24,297 bases of DNA from Microcaldota archaeon. Its GTDB lineage: Archaea > Micrarchaeota > Micrarchaeia > Micrarchaeales > Micrarchaeaceae. Position 1 is the first letter of the stretch; each line of letters opens with the position of its first letter. This document shows, piece by piece, positions 17,189 to 24,297 of the stretch. The notes beneath the pieces are model-generated. The model searched no databases and was not told where the DNA came from. It saw only the letters and a program-made list of their open reading frames with translations. The position numbers were made by a program, and so were the translations under genes. The stretch lies in contig JAJZJI010000011.1 in assembly GCA_021828345.1 (NCBI GenBank), forward strand, positions 1-24,297. The letters are read 5' to 3'.

Positions 17189-17189
17189 T

Positions 17190-17216
17190 TTATAACTCTT
17201 TTTTTCTGACGTTCAT
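17190..17216 (-). other. Possible 8-codon leader ORF with purine-rich ribosome site
   Basis: On the minus strand a run GGGGGAGGGGAT (about 17217-17228) directly precedes an ATG at 17216 that opens MNVRKKEL-stop. It ends one base before the alkD-like ATG at 17188. The purine run is the strongest Shine-Dalgarno-like sequence in the window, yet it serves this tiny frame rather than the repair gene directly. It could be a translationally coupled leader or chance. Confidence 0.25.
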
Positions 17217-17343
17217 ATCCCCTCCCCCATGGATGACGTTTATACAAAAATATCACATATAATACAATTACATAATTACTACTGCAAATAATATAGCCAC
17301 ATATTCTTATATGCTCATATTATTTGATTTATTCATTACTCTA

Positions 17344-17367
17344 TTTTAATATTATAGTATTAAAAAA
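17344..17367 (-). terminator. A/T hairpin and T-run after the presenilin-like gene
   Basis: TTTTAATA (17344-17351) and TATTAAAA (17358-17365) form an 8-bp inverted repeat around six bases. A minus-strand T6 run overlaps its arm at 17362-17367, eight bases after the stop. Placement fits a terminator, but an all-A/T stem is weak. Confidence 0.35.
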
Positions 17368-17374
17368 TCCGACA

Positions 17375-18358
17375 TTAGACCAAATAGATTATAAGATAAT
17401 ATAACCCAACAAATACCAATACCCCAAATAGTAGTGGAGGTATTGCTGGAAGCGCCCGCTTATACTTTCGTAATATAAACATTGTTAGTATAAGGCCAAA
17501 TATGCCACCAAATATAACAAAAAAAGATAGTATAAAATTTGCAATGACCGATGAGGCGTATGCTGCAGATACTGCAACCATCAATGGAACAGAAAGATCA
17601 CCTGTTCCAAGCGCAACATTTGCAGATACAGGCACCATTTTATCTGTAATTAACTGTTTTATTGCGGAACTTTTTGTCTTTGAATATGCACTTTTTAATT
17701 CAAATACCTGCTCCTTACTAATTTTATGCTCAGGCATTCCCGCAACCTCATTCACCCCAACCATAAATGCAAGATTGTTATCTTGCACAATATTTGCAAG
17801 CGATATCATGTGCTTTGTTATAAAAACAGCAATGAAATCATATACTGCGATTATACACATAAAGAGCATCGCATCAAAGAAATTAAATGATAACCCAAGT
17901 ATAACGCCAACCCCAACGCTCGCTATTATTGCGGTAGTGTTTCTTAGGCGCTGCCATCTATTTTTTAGATATACAAGCAAAAGAGCAAATATTATTGATG
18001 CAATTATACCAACATTTAGATAAGATGTTACCATAATATTGGAAAATGAGAATAAGCCAAATATTATACTAAATACAACAAATGAGGCAAAAAATATTAT
18101 AACAGCCTCGAATATGCGAAATACTATCTTTCCGTTAAAATACTTAAAAAATAGTATGATAAGTGCAGACATTATAATTATATATGCACCGTAAAATATC
18201 ACATTAATTGTATTACTAAATGCGCCGTTTGTGTATATTTGCTGGTATGTTGCACCGCTAAGGGATAGAACCGTTAAGAGAAGGCCAAAGAACTGCACTA
18301 TCATAAACATTACAATTATTTGTAGCATCTGTCTATAACCAACAATCTTAAACGCCAT
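17375..18358 (-). CDS. Presenilin/SPP-like intramembrane aspartyl protease (GxGD type)
   Basis: A 327-residue, roughly nine-helix protein with all three signatures of the A22 presenilin/signal-peptide-peptidase fold: YD (173-174) in the sixth-helix segment AVYDFIAVFITKHM, GTGD (251-254) in the next helix as VALGTGDLSVPL, and the ALP (PAL-equivalent) motif at 302-304 in RALPAIPPLLFG. The long loop between the two aspartates (~190-240) is Lys/Glu-rich, as in archaeal homologues. These enzymes cut transmembrane helices inside the bilayer, usually on stubs left by signal peptidase. The ATG at 18358 is preferred to the TTG at 18382. The single-pass anchored surface proteins in this window are plausible substrates, but nothing in the sequence proves it. 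It diverges from the glycosyltransferase cluster. Confidence 0.92.
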   Translation of the reverse strand: MAFKIVGYRQMLQIIVMFMIVQFFGLLLTVLSLSGATYQQIYTNGAFSNTINVIFYGAYIIIMSALIILFFKYFNGKIVFRIFEAVIIFFASFVVFSIIFGLFSFSNIMVTSYLNVGIIASIIFALLLVYLKNRWQRLRNTTAIIASVGVGVILGLSFNFFDAMLFMCIIAVYDFIAVFITKHMISLANIVQDNNLAFMVGVNEVAGMPEHKISKEQVFELKSAYSKTKSSAIKQLITDKMVPVSANVALGTGDLSVPLMVAVSAAYASSVIANFILSFFVIFGGIFGLILTMFILRKYKRALPAIPPLLFGVLVFVGLYYLIIYLV

Positions 18359-18410
18359 ATAACAACCAATATAATGGATCAAAAAGTTTCAATTAAAGAT
18401 GAATAAAGAT

Positions 18411-18429
18411 AAAATTATAAATATATACT
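18411..18429. promoter_or_regulatory. Shared TATA-rich element between protease and glycan cluster
   Basis: AATTATAAATATATA reads as a TATA-like box on both strands. On the plus strand it is ~60 bases before the GT2 ATG at 18481, and on the minus strand ~55-65 bases before the protease ATG at 18358, so both transcripts would have short leaders. Confidence 0.5.
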
Positions 18430-18480
18430 AAGAGTTCTAATGTAAAATCTATAAAGATATTGATTATTGAATTGATTACT

Positions 18481-19263
18481 ATGAAGATAAAGGATTTGGT
18501 TTCAATTATAATACCAGCATTTAATTCAGAAGCATATATAAAAAAAGCGATAGATTCTGTTTTATCACAAACTTACAAAAAAATAGAAATTATAGTCGTA
18601 GACCAGAGTTTAAATAGAAATACAGAAAATATTTTAGCCACTTATATAAAAAATAAAAAAATAATTTATATAAAAGATAGTAATATAGGTCCTGCAGCCG
18701 CAAGAAATAAAGGTATTTTAAAAGCATCTGGGGAATATATTGCTTTTTTAGATTCTGATGATATTTGGACAGTAGATAAATTAAAAAAACAAATTAAATA
18801 TTTTAAGAAAAATGTTGGGCTTGTTTATACATTTAGAGAAATTTTTGGCTCAATAGATATACATACTGAAAAACAAATTAACATCAATGATTATACACGC
18901 ACCGATAAAATAAAAGCACTTATTTCTGGAAATTTTATAACTACATCATCAGTTATTATAAGATACGATGTAATTAAAAAAGTAGGAATTTTTAATGAAA
19001 ATAAGATATTTAAAGTTTCTGAAGACTATGATTATTGGATAAGAATAATAAAATTTTTTGACTTTGCGTGTGTTCCGGAATTTTTGGTTAAATATAGGTA
19101 TCATGATAATCAATTATCAAAAAAAGAATTAGAAATGTGCATTGCACGATCATACATATATAAAAAATTGCTTTATGATAAATATTTTAGAAAATATTTG
19201 TATATAATAATTCGTAAATATATAAAAAACAAACTTTATATTATTTTAAACAACTTAAAGTAG
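18481..19263 (+). CDS. Family 2 glycosyltransferase (GT-A fold)
   Basis: A 260-residue inverting GT2-type transferase. Evidence: VSIIIPAFNSEAYIKKAI (7-24), VVDQS at 39-43 (the usual VDDGS turn with the second Asp replaced, as in some family branches), GPAAARNKGI (70-79) and the metal-binding FLDSDD at 89-94. SEDYDYWIRI near 180 is the family's catalytic ED-type region. The C-terminus is basic (RKYIKNKL) and could lie on the membrane. The first ATG (18481) is used; the frame extends to a TTG at 18460 with no support. It is the first gene of the plus-strand cluster, four bases before the GT4 gene, and ends in TAG followed at once by TAA. Probable role: adding a sugar to a surface glycan or lipid-linked oligosaccharide. 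Donor unknown. Confidence 0.9.
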   Translation: MKIKDLVSIIIPAFNSEAYIKKAIDSVLSQTYKKIEIIVVDQSLNRNTENILATYIKNKKIIYIKDSNIGPAAARNKGILKASGEYIAFLDSDDIWTVDKLKKQIKYFKKNVGLVYTFREIFGSIDIHTEKQININDYTRTDKIKALISGNFITTSSVIIRYDVIKKVGIFNENKIFKVSEDYDYWIRIIKFFDFACVPEFLVKYRYHDNQLSKKELEMCIARSYIYKKLLYDKYFRKYLYIIIRKYIKNKLYIILNNLK

Positions 19264-19267
19264 TAAT

Positions 19268-20431
19268 ATGAAAAAATTAACATTTATAACAAATCCTCTT
19301 AGTAATTATGGTGGAGGAGAGGTATGGGTACTAGAAGTTTGTAAAGAAATTTATAAACTTTATAATATCACGATATTAGATCCAAGAACAAATAAAAAAG
19401 ACCATAGAGTATCGGACAACTATATAAACAAAATTTTGGTTAAAAGAAAAATAAATAGACTAGTTTTCTCAAATTATGGCATAAAATCTAATATCGAAGG
19501 TTATCCATTTACTTTATTGATACCGAAAATTGGTAGTTTTTATTTGATTTTGAAAACAATAAAGAATTCTGATGTAATTTATTGTTTAAGTTCAAATCCA
19601 CTTATTTTAACTACAGTAATATTTTTATCTACTATATTTAGGAAAAAAATGATTTATGGTATACATAATACCTATTTTACAACGTTATTTTCTTCTGATG
19701 ATAAAACTCCAATTTTAAGAAAATTAATCAGATGGTATAGCATAATATTTTTAAAATTAGTAAAATATTTTCATGCAGTATCAGAAACACACGTTAGTAT
19801 AATAAAAAAGCATTTTAGTAAAGCACATATTTACCATATACCAAATTTTATACCAGACAAAGAAGAAAAACGAATATACTTTAATAACAAAAAATTTGTT
19901 GTGTTATTTGTAGGCAGATTATCTACATATGAAAAAGGTCTGGATTTTCTTGTAAATATAATAGAAAAAACACTTGAAATTAATAAGAATATATATTTTA
20001 GAATTGCAGGATCAGGAGAGGACGGTGAAAAATTATTAAGGCCGTTGGAAATTAAATACAAAAATAATGTAAAACTCTGCGGGTTCCTCAATAAAAAACA
20101 GATATTAAAAGAGTATAAAAATGCAAATTTATTGATTTTTACTTCGAGAAATGAAATTTTCCCATTAGTTTTACTAGAGGCACAGAATTTTGGATTGCCA
20201 GTAATCGCATTTAATGTAAATGGACCAAAAGAGATAATAAAAGATAGAGTACAAGGTAAGTTGATAGATCCGTTCAAAATAGAATTGTTTTATAGTTACA
20301 TAAATAGATTCCAATTATTATGGAAGACAGATGCAGTTAGATATCTAAAAAATAAAAACAAAATTAAGGATATTATAAATAAAAAATATAACAAACGTGT
20401 TATAATAAAAAAACTTATAAATTTAATTTGA
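19268..20431 (+). CDS. Family 4 glycosyltransferase (GT-B fold)
   Basis: A 387-residue retaining transferase. N-terminal half: NYGGGEVW (13-20), the donor/acceptor loop of GT4 enzymes. C-terminal half: FVGRLSTYEKGLDFL (214-228), RIAGSGED (245-252), VKLCGFLNKKQI (268-279) and the EX7E motif with E296 and E304 (EIFPLVLLE), followed by LPVIAFNVNGPKEII. This is the complete Glycos_transf_1 signature and the length is typical. A hydrophobic stretch at ~112-124 could give membrane association. It starts four bases after the GT2 stop, clearly one operon. The sugar donor cannot be told from the sequence. Confidence 0.92.
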   Translation: MKKLTFITNPLSNYGGGEVWVLEVCKEIYKLYNITILDPRTNKKDHRVSDNYINKILVKRKINRLVFSNYGIKSNIEGYPFTLLIPKIGSFYLILKTIKNSDVIYCLSSNPLILTTVIFLSTIFRKKMIYGIHNTYFTTLFSSDDKTPILRKLIRWYSIIFLKLVKYFHAVSETHVSIIKKHFSKAHIYHIPNFIPDKEEKRIYFNNKKFVVLFVGRLSTYEKGLDFLVNIIEKTLEINKNIYFRIAGSGEDGEKLLRPLEIKYKNNVKLCGFLNKKQILKEYKNANLLIFTSRNEIFPLVLLEAQNFGLPVIAFNVNGPKEIIKDRVQGKLIDPFKIELFYSYINRFQLLWKTDAVRYLKNKNKIKDIINKKYNKRVIIKKLINLI

Positions 20432-20447
20432 ACTTTAAAGTGAAAAC

Positions 20448-21278
20448 ATGAATTTAATAAAAATTATATTTAAAAAAACAAAAACGGGTCTATTTTTATA
20501 TTTTCCTAATTTTGCATGGTATTTGAACAAATTTTATTGGATAAATTATATAAAACTACTAAAAATAGTGAAAAAAGATCTAATTTTAGAACTACCTTAT
20601 GGTGGGTTAGGGGATCATTTAATTTATTCCGCATTTCCGGAAGCTATACAAAGAAAGTTTGGAGTTAAAGTCAATATATCTGAATATTCAAATATTAGAA
20701 ATAATGAGATAACTAATTTAATATGGAAGAAAAATCCACATGTAAAAATAATTAAAGAACATGGAGTTTTTATTACATGTCCAATAATAAAAAAGTATAC
20801 TAACTATAATGAAGCTTTATTTGAAATGCTAGGCTTAAAAACTAAAAACATAAAAATATATTACAAACCTAAAAAAAGAATTTGCAACGATGTAGTATGT
20901 GATTTGACATTTGGACCATCGGGGGCTTTTAATGGGTATACTGATAAAAAATTTAGCGTCGCGGTTAAAAAATATTTAAATAATAATTATCATAATAAAA
21001 AGCTCATTTTTCTAATTCCAAATATTCCAAATTGTGATAGGAGTATTGTTGATTATATTTTAAAAAATAGAATATCTAGAGTATATATAAAAAATGTAAA
21101 AACAATTTATGAAACAATAGATATGTTGTATTCAGCAAAAAAAGTAATATGTTTATATAGCGGTTCTGCAAGTTTGTGTGCTGCAATTAATAAAAATGCA
21201 ACAGTTTTATGCAATAAACTCGCGAATCCTTATTTTATTTACAAAAATAACACTTATATAAATTTAATTGCAACGTGA
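20448..21278 (+). CDS. GT9/heptosyltransferase-like GT-B protein
   Basis: A 276-residue protein that resembles heptosyltransferase-type (GT9) enzymes at two points: GGLGDHLIYSAFPEAIQRKFG (52-72), corresponding to the GxGD...P loop after the first strand, and YSGSASLCAAINKNATVLC (237-255), corresponding to the C-terminal GxxxxAxA donor-site region. The middle is diverged and Cys-containing, and the usual second-domain GxS/TxxxKxW motif is not obvious, so the donor is unlikely to be ADP-heptose. GTGA seven bases before the ATG is a reasonable ribosome site. The gene sits between the GT4 and FkbM genes in a tight operon, supporting a role in glycan assembly. Confidence 0.65.
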   Translation: MNLIKIIFKKTKTGLFLYFPNFAWYLNKFYWINYIKLLKIVKKDLILELPYGGLGDHLIYSAFPEAIQRKFGVKVNISEYSNIRNNEITNLIWKKNPHVKIIKEHGVFITCPIIKKYTNYNEALFEMLGLKTKNIKIYYKPKKRICNDVVCDLTFGPSGAFNGYTDKKFSVAVKKYLNNNYHNKKLIFLIPNIPNCDRSIVDYILKNRISRVYIKNVKTIYETIDMLYSAKKVICLYSGSASLCAAINKNATVLCNKLANPYFIYKNNTYINLIAT

Positions 21279-21282
21279 TAAA

Positions 21283-22152
21283 ATGCTAAAAACCAAATAT
21301 ATTTTTTATAATACAATCTTAAAAATTAAAATATTTTTATCACCGAATATAAATTCAATTGTTAGTATTATACATAATATTTCTAAAAATAATAAACATA
21401 GTAGTGTATGGGCAAAAAAAGAGTTATTAGTAAATTTTAATGGATTTAAAATGCTTCTAAACAATAATAGCCCACAGGATTATGATTATTTTAAAGGATG
21501 GATTGAAGAGGTATCCTATGAAAAAAAAGTTACAGATACTATAAAAAGTTTACTTAAAAAAAATGACATATTTATTGACGTTGGAGCAAATTCAGGGTAT
21601 TATTCGTTATTAGCATCTTATATAGTATCTAAACGTGGTAAGGTATTCGCATTTGAACCTGTTAAAGATACATATATGAGACTCCTAAAAAATAAAAAAA
21701 TAAATAAATTTATCAATATATTTACATACAACATTGCTTTAGGGAATTATAATGGTAAAATAAAAATTAATATATCAAAATATAGTGACGGACAAAATTC
21801 TATAGGACCAATAAAAGATAGTTATAAACAAATTAACGTTAATATAAGAAAATTAGATACCGTTATTAAAAATTCAGATATTAAGAAAATTAAATTAATA
21901 AAAATTGATGCTGAAGGCTATGAATTAGAGGTACTTAAAGGTAGTATTAAATTATTAAAATTTAATCCAAAAATAGTATTTGAATATAATAAAGAATCAG
22001 TATATAGAAATAAGTTAGATTATAACTTAATTTTTGAATTCTTAACAGATTTAGGTTATAGCAAATTTACTCAAATAGAATTTAATAAACCCATATACAC
22101 TTATAAAGGTATACGTGGTTTAATTGCAAATGTTCTTGCAGAAAAAGTATAA
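21283..22152 (+). CDS. FkbM-family SAM-dependent methyltransferase
   Basis: A 289-residue protein. The SAM-binding motif I is DVGANSGYYSLLASY (99-113), the acidic end of strand 2 is FAFEP (122-126), and the FkbM pattern continues with IALGNYNGKI and IKIDAEGYELEVLKG, whose Asp and Glu are typical of the family. FkbM enzymes O-methylate hydroxyls, here most likely a sugar of the surface glycan. The ATG at 21283 is chosen over a TTG at 21268; GTGAT just upstream, overlapping the previous stop, is a good ribosome site and suggests coupled translation. The N-terminal ~75 residues precede the methyltransferase fold. The stop abuts the opposing gene's stop with no spacer. Confidence 0.9.
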   Translation: MLKTKYIFYNTILKIKIFLSPNINSIVSIIHNISKNNKHSSVWAKKELLVNFNGFKMLLNNNSPQDYDYFKGWIEEVSYEKKVTDTIKSLLKKNDIFIDVGANSGYYSLLASYIVSKRGKVFAFEPVKDTYMRLLKNKKINKFINIFTYNIALGNYNGKIKINISKYSDGQNSIGPIKDSYKQINVNIRKLDTVIKNSDIKKIKLIKIDAEGYELEVLKGSIKLLKFNPKIVFEYNKESVYRNKLDYNLIFEFLTDLGYSKFTQIEFNKPIYTYKGIRGLIANVLAEKV

Positions 22153-23202
22153 TTAAATATTTTTAAATATTTCATTAAATCTTTTTTCATAAGTGTGTTC
22201 GTTTATACTACGTATATAACCTGCTTTTCTTACTATTTCACGTTCCATTTCGTTCTCTAGATAGTATTCGACCTTTTTTTTAAAATCTAATAAATTTTTA
22301 AATAATATAATTTCCTTATCAATTTTGTAATAGTCACTTAAATTTTCAACATATTCGGATATTAAAAATCCTCCAGAACCAAGTACCTCAAAAATTCTGC
22401 CTTTTATTTGCATTTTAAATGGATCTATAGTATTTTTTATATTATTAAAGATAATTTTTGGGTTATGAATATATAATTCGCCTCCTATATTTGAAGATGC
22501 AAAAAAACCAAGTAGCGTTTTAAGTTTCAATGAGGTATTTGATTTAGAAAAATTCAAATTTATTTTACTGTTAGAAAATATTTTTATCATTTCATCTTGA
22601 GAAACTCTACCACTGCTCCACCCAGAACCCCAGCAGGAAACATTAAAACCAGCATTTTTAAGGACATTTATAAATTTAGCTCTATCATTGTATTTCTGCC
22701 CAATAAAAGTTATATCATATTTTTTAAATGATGATTTTGGTTTATATAAAAATTGATTGACTCCCCATTGCGTTTTTATAACATTTTTAAAACCAAGTTT
22801 TTTGTATTTTTCTAAAGAGTTTTTATCAGTAGTTGAAAAAGAACTAAATGCGTTTGCCCAATATTTAGAAAAAACATTAAAACGCCAATGATCATCAGAA
22901 AACCAATTAAAAGTTTTTACTCCACTATCAGTTATTTTTTTTATTGTATTGAATTTTATTTCGTTACGAAAAATAAAGAAAAAACACAAATCAGGGTTTA
23001 TTCTTTTTACTTCATTTAAAAGTATTTGATTCATTTTATTTATTCCATATTTAATTAATAGTTCATCGAATGGAAAATACGTTACTTCATTTCTACCTCC
23101 ATTCATTTTGATTAATGAGTCATAAAAATTATAATGTTCGAAACTAAATCCATTTTTAGGATTTCCATAATCATATTTCATACCGATATATAATATTTTC
23201 AT
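22153..23202 (-). CDS. CgeB-type glycosyltransferase (GT1/GT4-like)
   Basis: A 349-residue GT-B protein. The N-terminal domain starts MKILYIGMKYDYG and includes FNWFSDDHWRF (DDxxR type), characteristic of CgeB/DUF3880 proteins. The C-terminal domain has DITFIGQKYNDRAKFI and the donor-site block KGRIFEVLGSGGFLISEY (267-284) with its conserved Glu, then a long helix and a terminal HTYEKRFNEIF. This is the Glyco_trans_1_2 pattern. It runs opposite to the plus-strand cluster, meeting it tail to tail without a spacer, and starts ten bases after the gene upstream. It is probably another transferase of the same glycan; specificity unknown. Confidence 0.85.
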   Translation of the reverse strand: MKILYIGMKYDYGNPKNGFSFEHYNFYDSLIKMNGGRNEVTYFPFDELLIKYGINKMNQILLNEVKRINPDLCFFFIFRNEIKFNTIKKITDSGVKTFNWFSDDHWRFNVFSKYWANAFSSFSTTDKNSLEKYKKLGFKNVIKTQWGVNQFLYKPKSSFKKYDITFIGQKYNDRAKFINVLKNAGFNVSCWGSGWSSGRVSQDEMIKIFSNSKINLNFSKSNTSLKLKTLLGFFASSNIGGELYIHNPKIIFNNIKNTIDPFKMQIKGRIFEVLGSGGFLISEYVENLSDYYKIDKEIILFKNLLDFKKKVEYYLENEMEREIVRKAGYIRSINEHTYEKRFNEIFKNI

Positions 23203-23212
23203 ATATTATCAA

Positions 23213-24202
23213 CTAACCATACAGCGATTCTGCCAAATTTATTAATCTTTTTGTAACAGAATAGTAATTACCCTTCGTCTTAGCAAATTCATACCCATTA
23301 TTGATGTATTTTGTATATAAATTTTTATCGTTAGTTAAATTTTTTATTATATTATTAATGTCATTTGCATTTTTTATAAGAATTGCATTGCCATCAGTTG
23401 CTTTAACAGCGCTAGGGTTATCAGTTAAACAGATGCATCCATATGCAAGCGCTTCAAAAACTCTTTCTGTAACAACCTTATTTTTTATATTTATCTCTGA
23501 ATGAAATCCTAATGAAAATTTTGACCTCTTGTATATATCGATTCGTTCATCTTCAGATATATATGGAGGCGTTGGTACAATTTTATATTTATCTTTTCCT
23601 ATAAATTCAGAGTAAATGTTTGATTTATATGATTTGTTACCAACATATGAAAGTATAATATCTTTTTTTGAGTATCGCTCTATTTTCTTTGGATCGATAT
23701 CAGCCGCAAACGCTATTGGAAAAACATTTTTGTTATTTTTACAAAAATTATACCACGATTTTGCAGCATAGGGCATGCCAAAATTATGTTCACCCGTAAA
23801 TATTACAGGAATTTTATTTTTATCAAAAAGGTCTTTCTCCTTATCCCATGCCCATGCAAGAATTATTACATTATTTTTAATCGCTCTTTTGCCTAATTTC
23901 TTTATGTAATGTTTTTGTATGGATTTTGATAGATAATCAAAAAAATTCAGAACATCTATTCTCATTATTAGATCGGGAATCAATCTTAAAATATTGCCTT
24001 TTTTATTTTTACCACCAAAGCTTTGATACAAATTATGATTTGATATCATCACAAATCCAGGCTCTTCTATATCATTTATGTTGCTTATTATTTTTACGTT
24101 ATAGCCATTATATTTGAATCCATTTGCAAATTTTTTAACAAAAAAAAGATGGTTTGCAGCATGAGGAAGAATAAATGAGTCCATTATATAAAATGTTTTC
24201 AT
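23213..24202 (-). CDS. Glycosyltransferase-like protein, CgeB/GT1-related
   Basis: A 329-residue protein starting MKTFYIMDSFILPHAANHLFF. The clearest part is the C-terminal donor-binding block KVVTERVFEALAYGCICLTD (242-261), with the ExxFEAL pattern of the Glyco_trans_1_2/CgeB group, then NAILIKNANDINNII and a helical tail (NGYEFAKTKGNYYS). The N-terminal domain shows Rossmann-like strands (VKIISNI, VIILAWAWD, IPVIFTGEHNFG). It is adjacent to the CgeB-type gene on the same strand, ten bases apart, and two bases past a stop-proximal stretch of a third gene. It probably transfers one sugar of the surface glycan; the donor is unknown. Confidence 0.8.
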   Translation of the reverse strand: MKTFYIMDSFILPHAANHLFFVKKFANGFKYNGYNVKIISNINDIEEPGFVMISNHNLYQSFGGKNKKGNILRLIPDLIMRIDVLNFFDYLSKSIQKHYIKKLGKRAIKNNVIILAWAWDKEKDLFDKNKIPVIFTGEHNFGMPYAAKSWYNFCKNNKNVFPIAFAADIDPKKIERYSKKDIILSYVGNKSYKSNIYSEFIGKDKYKIVPTPPYISEDERIDIYKRSKFSLGFHSEINIKNKVVTERVFEALAYGCICLTDNPSAVKATDGNAILIKNANDINNIIKNLTNDKNLYTKYINNGYEFAKTKGNYYSVTKRLINLAESLYG

Positions 24203-24206
24203 AGTA

Positions 24207-24297
24207 TCATTGCCGATTATTTAAATATTTTATAAATTTACCCACACCAGACTCAATATTAGTTATTTCAATATTAAAAGAATTTAATTTATCATTA
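24207..24297 (-). CDS. C-terminal fragment of a further cluster gene
   Basis: The minus strand enters the window in an open frame whose last 29 residues read NDKLNSFNIEITNIESGVGK and on to NNRQ before a TGA at 24207-24209. It stops four bases before the next ATG, so it is probably another member of the same operon. The fragment is too short for a family call; the tail is compatible with a glycosyltransferase or sugar-nucleotide enzyme. Confidence 0.5.
   Translation of the reverse strand, partial: NDKLNSFNIEITNIESGVGKFIKYLNNRQ

Noticed and set aside
17502..18023. 173-codon plus-strand ORF opposite the protease
   Set aside because: It is antisense to the presenilin-like gene, whose catalytic motifs are intact; no start signal or family pattern.
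1..24297. tRNA, rRNA, insertion sequences or phage genes
   Set aside because: No cloverleaf, rRNA-like stretch, transposase motif or terminal inverted repeats were seen by eye on either strand.

Overview
The window looks like part of an archaeal chromosome. TATA-like boxes sit about 24-30 bases upstream of several start codons, giving apparently leaderless genes. It also carries an archaeal-type XPD helicase with four FeS-cluster cysteines, a presenilin-type GxGD membrane protease, and very large Asn/Ser/Thr-rich surface proteins rich in N-glycosylation sequons. The high A+T content, tight packing and DUF2341-like surface architecture suggest a small-genome DPANN archaeon (Micrarchaeota/Parvarchaeota-like). 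This is inference; there is no rRNA or other phylogenetic marker in the window.

Region 1 (1-9812, all minus strand) is a surface-protein block. Read 5' to 3' it holds a 315-residue membrane protein with a soluble C-terminal domain, a 1953-residue exported protein, and a second giant exported protein that runs off the left edge. The 1953-residue protein has two beta-propeller segments, eight Ig-like repeats, a Gly-rich hinge, a conserved domain and a C-terminal membrane anchor. The second giant has a DUF2341-like domain, a LamG-like domain, a propeller-like region and a Thr-rich stalk, then the same Gly hinge and conserved domain. The two giants share the hinge plus a ~97-residue domain but have unrelated front ends.

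Region 2 (9997-18358) is a mixed housekeeping and membrane block: an XPD/Rad3-type helicase, a small helical protein, a DoxX-like membrane protein, a signal-anchored Asn/Ser-rich protein, a DUF3311 plus sodium:solute symporter pair, another signal-anchored protein, an AlkD-like DNA alkylation repair gene interrupted by one in-frame TAG, and a presenilin-like intramembrane aspartyl protease. A short non-coding stretch at 13940-13987 contains nested and mutually exclusive inverted repeats.

Region 3 (18481-24297) is a surface-glycan cluster, visibly more A/T-rich than the rest. Four genes run on the plus strand (GT2, GT4, a GT9-like protein, an FkbM methyltransferase). Two CgeB/GT1-type genes and the tail of a third gene run towards them on the minus strand. 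These enzymes plausibly build and methylate the glycan decorating the sequon-rich surface proteins, and the presenilin-like protease next door could process single-pass membrane proteins; both links are inference from context.

The items most worth a second look are the domain-swapped giant surface proteins with their shared C-terminal domain, the propeller-inside-Ig arrangement, the shifted cysteine pair and near-identical DNA in the Ig repeats, the interrupted alkD-like gene, and the inverted-repeat element.
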